The notes beneath the pieces were generated by a model. The model was not told the origin of the DNA, ran no database searches, and saw nothing but the letters and a program-made list of their open reading frames with translations. A stretch of 6,183 bases of DNA, taken from positions 1-6,183 of the forward strand of contig JALVEF010000003.1 in assembly GCA_027031185.1 (NCBI GenBank), written 5' to 3'. Both the position numbers and the translations under genes were made by a program. Position 1 is the stretch's first letter. Each line of letters opens with the position of its first letter. Source of the stretch: Saprospiraceae bacterium (GTDB lineage: Bacteria; Bacteroidota; Bacteroidia; Chitinophagales; Saprospiraceae). Positions 1-6,183 of this stretch are shown in pieces.

Positions 1-3000
1 CCCATGCTGGCAGCGGACACCTGGGCGACGAAGGGAGATCCGTGCCCGGCCATCATGGCTTCGGCGACGGATTTTTTCTCGGTCATCTTACCCTCGGTGG
101 CCGGTCCGATTTGGTTCATGTCAAAGCCGCCGGGCATAACGGACGAGTCGGAATTTTGGCCGCCGGTATTGGAATAGACCTGGGTGTCAAGCATGAGAAT
201 CTTGACGTTGGGGCGATTCTGCAAGACGACTTTGGACAGGTTTTGGAAACCGATGTCGCCCATGCCGCCGTCACCGCCGATGGCCCATACCTTGGGCAGT
301 TCGAGCACTTCGCGGTCGGTCATGAATTTGTCAGAGAAGTGGGTGTAGGTAAAATAGTCCTCTTCGGTGAATCCACTTTCGAAATTGGACAGCACGGTGT
401 CGGCCAGGCGCTCCGGAATGACGGAGCGGAAGGCGTGGTCTTTGATGAAGGACTCGCCGATGATCCAGCCGATGGTGGTGCCGTCCTGGAAGAGTGAGTT
501 CATCCAGGGGTAGGGGTGCGGGTTGTTGGGCGGTGTGGAGCCATAGACGGTGTTGCAGCCGGTGTTGGCGGTCATGGCCATGGCCATCATGCCGTTGGGC
601 AAATAACCTTCGAGTGCCTGGAGGTCTTTGTGGTTGTAAGCGTCTTGCTTCATGACTTCGGCGATGGTGCGGATGAGTTCGGCATTGTCGCCGTCAAAAC
701 CCGCTTCGATGCGCTTGTCGGTGGCGGCGGTATTTTCGGCGCCAAAACCGCGTAGGATGTGCAAGACGGTGCGACGGAAGGCACGGTAGGCGTCCGGATT
801 GGACTTTTGCAGTTCGTCCAGGACCATCGTGCCGATGCGTTCGAGTTTTTTGGCCTTTTCGCGGAGTCTGTCGGCTTTTGCGTGGAATATGGGGCGCATG
901 ACGGCTTCGTTGACGGAGGCAACGGCATGCAGGATGGTCTTCTCGCCGCAGCCGGCGCAGGCGCCGTCACCGGACACCAGTGCATTGTATTTGGAGACTT
1001 GCATCAGGTGGTTTTTGAGTGCGGCAGCCTTGGCTTCGTAGGGATTGTCAGGATTGTAGATGCCGAGGTATTTTTTGGGTGTGTCGGGCAACAGTTTCAG
1101 GAACTGCTGGGAAGACAGGACGCGGGCGTGCCAGTTTTCGTCTTCTTCGATCATGACGAGGGCTTGGTGGTCGCCGCAGGCTTCGACGCATTCGCCGCAG
1201 CCTTTACACTTGTCGTTGATGAAGATGGCAAAGATGCCGCCGGCACCCGGATTTTTCTTTTCGGGGCCGGCAAAAATGCCGCGCGCGCTCATGTAGGCGA
1301 TGGGCAGCGTGCGGACGATATCGAGCACCTGGTTGATGGCCAGGTCGTCAATGACGTCGGTCTTGTACTCCTGCAGGTGCTTGCGCAGGATTTCGGCAAA
1401 TTTGACGCGGTCGTCGGGATTCTTTTTCAGCTCTTTGTCGTTGGCGTAAGCCAGCATGTCGGCGCGGAGCCTGGTCTCCAGTTCGTCCACTTTTTCCAGC
1501 AGGGCCTTGCGTGCGAAACTGTCCGCCACATAATATTTGAATGCGGTTGTCAGAATGGTTTTGATATCCTGTGCCGTATTGGGCATGGCGGTATCCGGGC
1601 ATACAGAGATACACTCCATGCATTGGGTGCAGTTTTCTTCGATGAATTTGGGTATGGCGCGTCGGGCGACGTATTTGCTGGCGGTGTCGCCGGTGGCAGC
1701 GGCCATGAATCCCACCGAAGCCAGGGGGGAGGCGGGCTGGTAGTATCCGTAACCGGCCCGGAACTCGGCGTCAAAGGAAGAAATGCGGAACAGCGGCGGT
1801 TTTTGCTCCTTGTTTTTGGGTATTTCGGGCAGGTCAATGCCGCACGGCTTGACGAGCGGGCCGACAAAGTCGGATAGGTCGGGTGCATCCAAGTCGCCGA
1901 CAGGGACTCTTTTGACCTGCTCAAAGCCGGCTTTCATGACCATCATATTGGAGTTGACGACGTCTTCGCCGAATCGGCCAAACTTTTTCTCGTACTGCTT
2001 GCGGATGATTTGCTCAAACTCGTCCTTGGGTATGTTGTAGTCGTCCAGGAAGGTGGATACACCGAAGAAAGCCCCGAGGAAAGCGTTGCCTTGCATCCGG
2101 GTTTGGAGGTCTTCGCGGTCGGTGGCCTTTTTGGCGATTTTGAAGCCGTTGAGGATATAGACCTTGATGTTTTTGTCAATGATCTCTTTGCGGTGCTTGG
2201 TGGGAATGTACTTCCAGGCTTCTTTGGGGTCGTCCAGATGGGATTCCCAGACAAAGGAGCCTCCTTCGGTCAGGCCCTGTAGGGGATTGGTATGCAAGAA
2301 GACTTTAGGATCGGCGCACAGCACAACGTTTACATGGCGCAGGTCGGCGTTGACGCGGATGTATTCGGGGGCGGCGACAAGGAAGTAGTTGGTAGGAGCA
2401 CCTTTTTTCTCAGAGCCGTACTTTGGATTGGCTGAGATGTGGATGATTTCTTCCAATTCGCCGGAAGGTAGATAGCGATTGTCGCGCTTGGCGACATAAC
2501 CGGCCAGTTCGCCGAGGATACTGCCCATATTTTTGCCGGTGGTGATCATGCCCCAGCCACCGATGGAATGAAAGCGGATGGCGATGGCCCCATCGGGCAG
2601 ACCGGATGGTTTTTCTTCTGCTTCGACGCGGTAGGGGTGGTCAATGCCCAGGTAGAAGAAGCGGGTGCCGTCGGCTGCGGTCTTGCCGTCCTGCCGGGCG
2701 ATCTTGCCGGTGGCAAATTCGTAGGCACCGATAATGGCTTCGGGGCGGAAGTCGCGGGATCCCAATCCATATACGCCGGTGAAGATGGCGGGTTTTTCGG
2801 TTTGCGGGTTGATTTTCCCCAGTCCCGGATAGGCGTCGTGGACAAAGTTTTCTTCGGCCTTGGACAGAGCCACTTTGATATCACGAGTGAGGGGATTGTC
2901 ACCGGCCAGCGATTCGTCGGTGCGTTCGAGGACGATGACGCGCTTTTTGCCTTTGAGTGCCTTGATGATGGCTTTTTCGGGGAAGGGGCGCAGGACGTTG

Positions 3001-3992
3001 ACGTGGATGACACCGAAACGCTCGCCCCGTGTTTTGTAGATGTAGTCGGACATGGCCTCGATATTCTCAGCCGATGAACCGATGGAGACAAAGACGGTGT
3101 CTGCTTCGTCGGTGTGGTATTCGGAGATGAGGCCGTAATGGCGGCCTGTCAGTTTGCCAAACTCCTCGTAAGCGGCTTCCAGGAAGCCTGTAATGTGCTC
3201 GCTGAAATTGTTGCGGCGGGCGGCGACACCATTCATGTAGTGCTCCTGGTTTTGGACGGGACCGAGGAGGATGGGGTTTTTCAGATCAATGCCTTTGGGT
3301 ACGCGCCGGCGGGTAGGGCCGAAGATGGCCCGTTGGGCTTCGGTGGGGCATTCGATGATGTCATCCGGCGCGCCGAGAAATTCGCGGATGAGGGCGGCTT
3401 CGGGCATGCGGAAGGTGCGCTCCAGGTGGGTGGTGAGAAAGCCGTCCATGGCATTGATGCCGGGATTGAGCGCCAGCTCGGTGACTTTGCGCAGGATGAT
3501 GGCATGGTCAGCGGCTTGCTGGGCGTCTTTAGCGAACAGGATGATCCACCCGGTGTCAAGTGCGGCCATCACGTCGTCGTGACCGGCGTGCACGTTGAGC
3601 GCGTGTTTGGTCAGGGCGCGTGCGCCAACTTCGAGCACCATGGTGCTCAACTTGCCGGGTGCGTGATAGTATTGTTCGAGGCCATAGACGATGCCCTGGC
3701 CGGAGGTGAAGTTGACGGTGCGCTTGCCGGTGACAGACATGGCGATGGCTCCGCCCTGTGCGGCGTGCTCGCCTTCCGCTTCGATGGCGGTCAGGGGCTG
3801 GCCGAAGGCGTTGAGCTGTCCTTTGGCGTAGAGAAGCTGAAAGTTTTCGCCCATCTCGGTAGAGGGGGTGATCGGATAGAAGATGCCGGCTTCGGCGATC
3901 AGTCCTTCGGTGGTCGCCACGAGTGTATTGCCGTTGATGGTCATCCGCTTGCCGGGGTACTTGACCTTTTTGGCGATAGTCTTTTGTGCCAT
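1..3992 (-). CDS. nifJ: Pyruvate:ferredoxin (flavodoxin) oxidoreductase, single-chain, enlarged; C-terminus beyond window
   Basis: This cytoplasmic enzyme oxidatively decarboxylates pyruvate with CoA to acetyl-CoA and CO2, passing electrons to ferredoxin or flavodoxin. One open frame gives 1330 codons from ATG 3992-3990, with no stop before the left edge. Visible in order: YPITPS (39-44, T42), the TPP glutamate E75 and R125 in GARAL, with the same spacings as the pyruvate/TPP residues T31, E64 and R114 of the D. africanus enzyme; domain II with GSSAEN (305-310) and GLGSRDF (409-415); the gamma-like domain from about 470; [4Fe-4S] cysteines 788/791/794/798 and 929/932/935/939; proximal-cluster cysteines 1012, 1015 and 1146; TPP motif GGDGGMGDIG (1239-1248) and YSNTGGQ (1273-1279). 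The fourth proximal-cluster cysteine should lie outside the window. Cysteine spacings are much longer than in the classical enzyme and the EKR motif reads ARR (776-778). A GGAG lies 13 nt before the ATG, rather far; the leader is A-rich. Family assignment is very secure; substrate preference is inferred from conserved residues. Confidence 0.96.
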   Translation of the reverse strand, partial: MAQKTIAKKVKYPGKRMTINGNTLVATTEGLIAEAGIFYPITPSTEMGENFQLLYAKGQLNAFGQPLTAIEAEGEHAAQGGAIAMSVTGKRTVNFTSGQGIVYGLEQYYHAPGKLSTMVLEVGARALTKHALNVHAGHDDVMAALDTGWIILFAKDAQQAADHAIILRKVTELALNPGINAMDGFLTTHLERTFRMPEAALIREFLGAPDDIIECPTEAQRAIFGPTRRRVPKGIDLKNPILLGPVQNQEHYMNGVAARRNNFSEHITGFLEAAYEEFGKLTGRHYGLISEYHTDEADTVFVSIGSSAENIEAMSDYIYKTRGERFGVIHVNVLRPFPEKAIIKALKGKKRVIVLERTDESLAGDNPLTRDIKVALSKAEENFVHDAYPGLGKINPQTEKPAIFTGVYGLGSRDFRPEAIIGAYEFATGKIARQDGKTAADGTRFFYLGIDHPYRVEAEEKPSGLPDGAIAIRFHSIGGWGMITTGKNMGSILGELAGYVAKRDNRYLPSGELEEIIHISANPKYGSEKKGAPTNYFLVAAPEYIRVNADLRHVNVVLCADPKVFLHTNPLQGLTEGGSFVWESHLDDPKEAWKYIPTKHRKEIIDKNIKVYILNGFKIAKKATDREDLQTRMQGNAFLGAFFGVSTFLDDYNIPKDEFEQIIRKQYEKKFGRFGEDVVNSNMMVMKAGFEQVKRVPVGDLDAPDLSDFVGPLVKPCGIDLPEIPKNKEQKPPLFRISSFDAEFRAGYGYYQPASPLASVGFMAAATGDTASKYVARRAIPKFIEENCTQCMECISVCPDTAMPNTAQDIKTILTTAFKYYVADSFARKALLEKVDELETRLRADMLAYANDKELKKNPDDRVKFAEILRKHLQEYKTDVIDDLAINQVLDIVRTLPIAYMSARGIFAGPEKKNPGAGGIFAIFINDKCKGCGECVEACGDHQALVMIEEDENWHARVLSSQQFLKLLPDTPKKYLGIYNPDNPYEAKAAALKNHLMQVSKYNALVSGDGACAGCGEKTILHAVASVNEAVMRPIFHAKADRLREKAKKLERIGTMVLDELQKSNPDAYRAFRRTVLHILRGFGAENTAATDKRIEAGFDGDNAELIRTIAEVMKQDAYNHKDLQALEGYLPNGMMAMAMTANTGCNTVYGSTPPNNPHPYPWMNSLFQDGTTIGWIIGESFIKDHAFRSVIPERLADTVLSNFESGFTEEDYFTYTHFSDKFMTDREVLELPKVWAIGGDGGMGDIGFQNLSKVVLQNRPNVKILMLDTQVYSNTGGQNSDSSVMPGGFDMNQIGPATEGKMTEKKSVAEAMMAGHGSPFVAQVSAASM

Positions 3993-4040
3993 GTGTTTTG
4001 TTTATCTCCGTTATGGGATGTCAGATGGATGGATAGGGGG

Positions 4041-4048
4041 CAAAAGTA
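4041..4048 (-). promoter_or_regulatory. Putative Bacteroidota -7 promoter box for the PFOR gene
   Basis: Read on the minus strand the sequence is TACTTTTG, matching the TAnnTTTG -7 consensus of the primary sigma factor of Bacteroidota. Transcription would begin near 4035, leaving a leader of roughly 43 nt before the ATG at 3992. I found no TTTG or TTG at the usual distance for the -33 element, so the call rests on the -7 box and its position. Confidence 0.45.
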
Positions 4049-4122
4049 AATCCTTTTCCGTTAAGTTTCCGCAGATTGTACGCTTTGTCCAAAGATGTGT
4101 TGCTGATGGGAGAAAAGAGTTT

Positions 4123-4138
4123 GCGCCGTGACCGGCGC
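4123..4138. other. Small GC-rich hairpin (GCGCCG-TGAC-CGGCGC)
   Basis: A perfect 6-bp stem with a 4-nt loop lies between the PFOR promoter box and the repeat cluster. On the minus strand it is followed after four bases by CTCTTTT, which resembles a weak intrinsic terminator, but no gene lies upstream on that strand for it to end. It may be a chance structure or a shield against transcription out of the repeat region. Confidence 0.25.
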
Positions 4139-4185
4139 GAGGTTGGGGCTTTTTGCCTTGTGACATGTATATTCGTTACGAACAG

Positions 4186-4393
4186 GTTTGGGACTTGGGA
4201 ATATCGAACACCGATTAACGAATGGAGATTTGAGAAGTGGGCACTTCGACTTCGCACTTCGACAGGCTCAGTGCAGCGCTCACTTCGACGAGCTCAGTGA
4301 CCACAGTGACCACGGTTCGACTAGCTCAGGGATTCTTTCTAATCTAAAATCTCAAATCGGTGTTCCTTGTTCGATATTCAATCGTCCCAAAAC
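4186..4393. repeat. Interrupted inverted repeat enclosing a tandem-unit core
   Basis: The left arm reads GAATATCGAACACCGATT (4199-4216). The right arm carries its complement in two blocks, AATCGGTGTTC (4355-4365) and GTTCGATATTC (4369-4379). These fit exactly if 7 nt, which repeat GTTC, are inserted in the right arm. Further matching segments lie outside, GTTTGGGAC (4186-4194) against GTCCCAAAAC (4384-4393, one extra A), and inside, GAGATTT (4225-4231) against AAATCTC (4347-4353). The element therefore looks like a decayed palindrome of about 208 bp between the two promoters. There is no open frame typical of a transposase. It resembles dispersed intergenic repeats of Bacteroidota from memory; copy number cannot be judged here. 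Confidence 0.7.
4242..4331. repeat. Three degenerate copies of a TTCGAC(N)nGCTCAG unit
   Basis: The copies are CACTTCGACAGGCTCAGTG (4255-4273), CACTTCGACGAGCTCAGTG (4281-4299) and GTTCGACTAGCTCAGGG (4315-4331). A partial unit CACTTCGAC sits at 4242-4250. The first two have complementary ends, CACT and AGTG, so each can form a short stem. Between copies two and three, AGTGACCAC is repeated in tandem (4296-4304 and 4305-4313). Units of this kind (CTGAGCCTGTCGAAG in reverse) resemble REP-like extragenic repeats known from several bacterial groups; that comparison is from memory. Confidence 0.7.
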
Positions 4394-4417
4394 AAATCGC
4401 TTTGCGTATATGTTTCC

Positions 4418-4425
4418 TACCTTTG
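4418..4425 (+). promoter_or_regulatory. Putative Bacteroidota -7 promoter box for the DUF853 ATPase gene
   Basis: TACCTTTG fits the TAnnTTTG -7 consensus and ends 18 nt before the ATG at 4444. Transcription would start near 4431, giving a very short leader of about 13 nt without a Shine-Dalgarno sequence. A TTTG at 4401-4404 is only 13 nt upstream, closer than the usual spacing of about 19-21 nt for the -33 element, so the upstream half is unconvincing. Confidence 0.5.
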
Positions 4426-4443
4426 AGGCTCAAAAGATAGCGC

Positions 4444-6009
4444 ATGGCATCACGAGCAGATACTTTCGCGGCACTGATAGACAGGGCATACGATTTCGGC
4501 GATTTGCCTTCCATTGTGTTGGGGGGCGCCATGCTGGAGCACCAGGCCTTGACCGGCCATCTGGTGCGTGTGCCGCTGCGGACACTCAACCGGCACGGTT
4601 TGATCTCGGGTGCTACCGGTACCGGCAAGACCAAGTCCATGCAGATTATGGCCGAGCAACTGTCGCGGGCGGGCGTCCCTTCGCTGTTGGTGGACATCAA
4701 AGGGGATTTGAGCGGGATAGCCGCTCCGTCGCCCGGTCACCCGAAAATAGACGAACGTCACCGGGCGATCGGGTTACCGTTTAAGCCGGGCAGCTCGCCT
4801 GTCGAGTTTTTGTCGTTGTCCAAGCAGCCGGGCGTGCGCTTGCGCGCGACGGTATCGGAGTTTGGGCCTGTCCTGTTTAGCAAGTTGCTGGACCTGAATG
4901 ATACGCAGGCCGGTGTGCTGGCTGTGGTGTTTAAGTACTGTGATGACCGGCGGCTGCCGTTGTTGGATTTGAAAGATTTGCGTGAGAGTCTGGCCTACAT
5001 CATAGGAGATGGCAAGGCGGAATTTAAGGCCGAGTATGGGATGGTGTCTTCGACGACGGTGGGGGCCATCCTTCGCAAAATCGTGGAGTTGGAGCAGCAG
5101 GGTGCAGATACGTTTTTCGGGGAGCCGTCGTTTGAAGTGGAGGATTTGGTGCGGCGTGACAAGCGGGGACGGGGCATCGTGTCTATCCTCCGGGTAGTGG
5201 ACATACAGGACAAGCCCAAGCTGTTCTCTACCTTCTTGCTGCAATTGTTGGCCGAGATTTATGCGACGTTTGAAGAGGCCGGCGATTTGGATAAGCCTAA
5301 GCTGTGTCTATTCTTTGATGAGGCGCATCTGATTTTCAAAAATGCTTCCAAAGCGCTGTTGGACCAAATCGAAGTCATCGTCAAGCTCATCCGCTCCAAG
5401 GGTGTGGGCATCTTCTTTGTTACGCAAAATCCGACGGACATACCGCCGGTGGTACTCAGTCAACTGGGGCTAAAAATCCAACATTCGCTCCGGGCATTTA
5501 CCGCCAAGGACCGAAAGAATATCAAGCTGGCTGCCGAAAACTTTCCCGTTTCCAAATACTACGATGTGCCCGAATTACTGACCAATATGGGAATCGGGGA
5601 AGCCCTGGTGACGGTCTTAAACAAGAAGGGCGTTCCGACGCCGCTCGTGCATACGCTGCTTCGGGCGCCGCAGTCCCGGATGGACGTCCTGAAAAAAGCG
5701 GAGATTAAGGCCATTGTAGAACAGTCGCGCCTGGTGCCCAAGTATCAAAAACCTGCCGATCGGAAGAGTGCCTACGAAATACTGGAAGAGAAAATCAATG
5801 AAGCGCACTCCGAAGACCACAAGGAAAAGATTGACAAACAGCGCCGTGCCTCCCGCAAGAGTAAAAAATCCTGGTTTGAGACGGTGTACAACAGTACGAC
5901 TACCCGCCAAATCGGCCGAACCATCGCACGTGAATTGACGCGCACCCTGCTCGGCGTGTTGGGCGTGCGGACGACACGCCGGCGTCGTCGGCGCCGGCGG
6001 CGGTATTGA
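4444..6009 (+). CDS. HerA-like P-loop ATPase, DUF853 (YjgR) family
   Basis: This complete 521-residue protein belongs to the HerA/FtsK-type motor ATPases, which form hexamers and pump DNA or other polymers. The cellular role of the DUF853 branch is not established. Visible features: NRHGLISGATGTGKT with Walker A GATGTGKT at 56-63; VDIKGDLSG (83-91); RATVSEFGPVLFSKLLDLND (134-153); LEQQGADTFFGEP (216-228); Walker B CLFFDEAHLIF at 288-298 with D292 and E293; LIRSKGVGIFFVTQNPTDIP (315-334), a sensor-like segment; and LRAFTAKD (349-356). These blocks match E. coli YjgR, about 500 residues long, nearly in register. The ATG at 4444 is preferred over M30 because the segment ending LGGAMLEHQ resembles the N-terminus of many non-enterobacterial members, and a promoter box sits just upstream. 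Residues 440-475 are charged and helical; the tail ends in nine arginines and tyrosine. No NurA-like nuclease gene is adjacent, so a HerA-NurA repair role is not supported. Confidence 0.93.
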   Translation: MASRADTFAALIDRAYDFGDLPSIVLGGAMLEHQALTGHLVRVPLRTLNRHGLISGATGTGKTKSMQIMAEQLSRAGVPSLLVDIKGDLSGIAAPSPGHPKIDERHRAIGLPFKPGSSPVEFLSLSKQPGVRLRATVSEFGPVLFSKLLDLNDTQAGVLAVVFKYCDDRRLPLLDLKDLRESLAYIIGDGKAEFKAEYGMVSSTTVGAILRKIVELEQQGADTFFGEPSFEVEDLVRRDKRGRGIVSILRVVDIQDKPKLFSTFLLQLLAEIYATFEEAGDLDKPKLCLFFDEAHLIFKNASKALLDQIEVIVKLIRSKGVGIFFVTQNPTDIPPVVLSQLGLKIQHSLRAFTAKDRKNIKLAAENFPVSKYYDVPELLTNMGIGEALVTVLNKKGVPTPLVHTLLRAPQSRMDVLKKAEIKAIVEQSRLVPKYQKPADRKSAYEILEEKINEAHSEDHKEKIDKQRRASRKSKKSWFETVYNSTTTRQIGRTIARELTRTLLGVLGVRTTRRRRRRRRRY

Positions 6010-6056
6010 TAATGTCGGTTGGCTGTCTTATTAACACGTAACTGTTTAGGCCCCCA

Positions 6057-6183
6057 CTGTTTTTGCGCTAAAATGGCCTTTTTGCCCCTGTTTTTGCAAA
6101 AATTTTCTCACGTAGCGCTGCTACGCATCAAAAATTTTCGCTTCAACAGGAACAAAAATGCCTATTTTATCCCTAAAAACAGG
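6057..6183. repeat. Long imperfect palindrome with central hairpin, possibly continuing past the window
   Basis: The centre is a perfect hairpin, CGTAGC (6111-6116), GCT, GCTACG (6120-6125). Outward, the arms pair in blocks: AAAATTTT-type segments (6099-6106 with 6130-6138, one bulge), CCTGTT (6087-6092) with AACAGG (6145-6150), GTTTTT-like 6079-6084 with 6153-6158, TAAAATGGC (6069-6077) with 6160-6169 (one bulge), and CTGTTTTT (6057-6064) with AAAAACAG (6175-6182). I count about 45 pairs over 126 nt. CTGTTTTTGC also occurs twice directly in the left arm (6057-6066, 6088-6097). It starts 47 bp after the ATPase stop codon and could end that transcript, but the length and structure fit a MITE-like or REP-type intergenic element better than a simple terminator. 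Confidence 0.7.

Larger units (their letters stand above)
3993..4443. other. Divergent intergenic region, no gene
   Basis: These 451 bp separate the starts of the PFOR gene and the DUF853 ATPase gene. They contain a promoter box for each gene near its own start and a nested repeat in the middle. Plus-strand open frames crossing the region (for example 4188-4784) have no recognisable protein features and run out of frame into the ATPase gene, so I read the stretch as non-coding. Confidence 0.8.

Noticed and set aside
759..1877. 372-codon plus-strand open frame opposite the PFOR gene
   Set aside because: It is antisense to a frame with clear PFOR motifs across its whole length. Its translation is Gly/Val/Phe/Asp-rich without any recognisable domain, as expected from the complement of a GC-biased gene.
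1..3992. Possible frameshift or gene split, suggested by the many short minus-strand open frames over this region
   Set aside because: Reading codons from the ATG at 3992 gives one uninterrupted frame to the left edge, with PFOR motifs in correct order. The short frames are in other phases.
3114..4049. 311-codon plus-strand open frame opposite the 5' part of the PFOR gene
   Set aside because: It overlaps the start of the PFOR gene and mirrors its codon bias. It has no family motif or convincing start signal.
4255..4331. Possible CRISPR array
   Set aside because: There are only three short degenerate units with gaps of 7-15 bp, no spacers of regular length, and no cas gene in the window.
4188..4784. 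198-codon plus-strand open frame spanning the intergenic repeat and the start of the ATPase gene
   Set aside because: Its first half translates the repeat element, and its second half is a shifted frame of the ATPase gene that loses Walker A. It is not a separate gene.
4444..6009. HerA-NurA DNA repair pair or antiphage HerA system
   Set aside because: The protein matches the DUF853/YjgR branch, and no nuclease, SIR2 or other effector gene lies next to it within the window. The neighbour is a metabolic gene on the other strand.

Overview
The window holds two divergently transcribed protein genes, 451 bp of intergenic DNA between them, and a palindromic element at the right edge. I see no RNA gene, CRISPR array, transposase or integrase. 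Two TAnnTTTG promoter boxes, the absence of strong Shine-Dalgarno sequences, and intergenic repeats of the TTCGAC/GCTCAG and GAATATCGAAC kinds suggest a moderately GC-rich member of the Bacteroidota, perhaps a Saprospiria-like or environmental lineage. This placement is an inference from promoter style and repeats, not from a phylogenetic marker.

Positions 1-3992, minus strand: one uninterrupted frame of at least 1330 codons encodes a single-chain pyruvate:ferredoxin (flavodoxin) oxidoreductase (PFOR/NifJ). It runs off the left edge, so its C-terminus is missing. The pyruvate- and thiamine-diphosphate-binding residues and the iron-sulfur cysteines within the window are present. Compared with the Desulfovibrio africanus enzyme as I recall it, the chain carries two extra segments of about 85 and 105 residues beside the iron-sulfur cysteines, and the EKR motif is altered. 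The full protein is probably near 1600 residues rather than about 1200.

Positions 3993-4443: the divergent intergenic region. It has a TACTTTTG box facing the PFOR gene and a TACCTTTG box facing the plus-strand gene. Between them is a nested repeat: interrupted inverted arms enclosing three degenerate copies of a TTCGAC..GCTCAG unit.

Positions 4444-6009, plus strand: a complete 521-residue HerA-like P-loop ATPase of the DUF853/YjgR family, ending in nine arginines and a tyrosine.

Positions 6010-6183: non-coding, dominated by a palindrome of at least 126 bp centred on a CGTAGC-GCT-GCTACG hairpin, possibly continuing past the window.

The two genes have no evident functional link. PFOR serves central carbon and electron metabolism. 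The DUF853 ATPase is a putative DNA- or protein-translocating motor of unknown role. I do not see a convincing new multi-gene system. The points worth following are the enlarged PFOR architecture and the two structured repeats.
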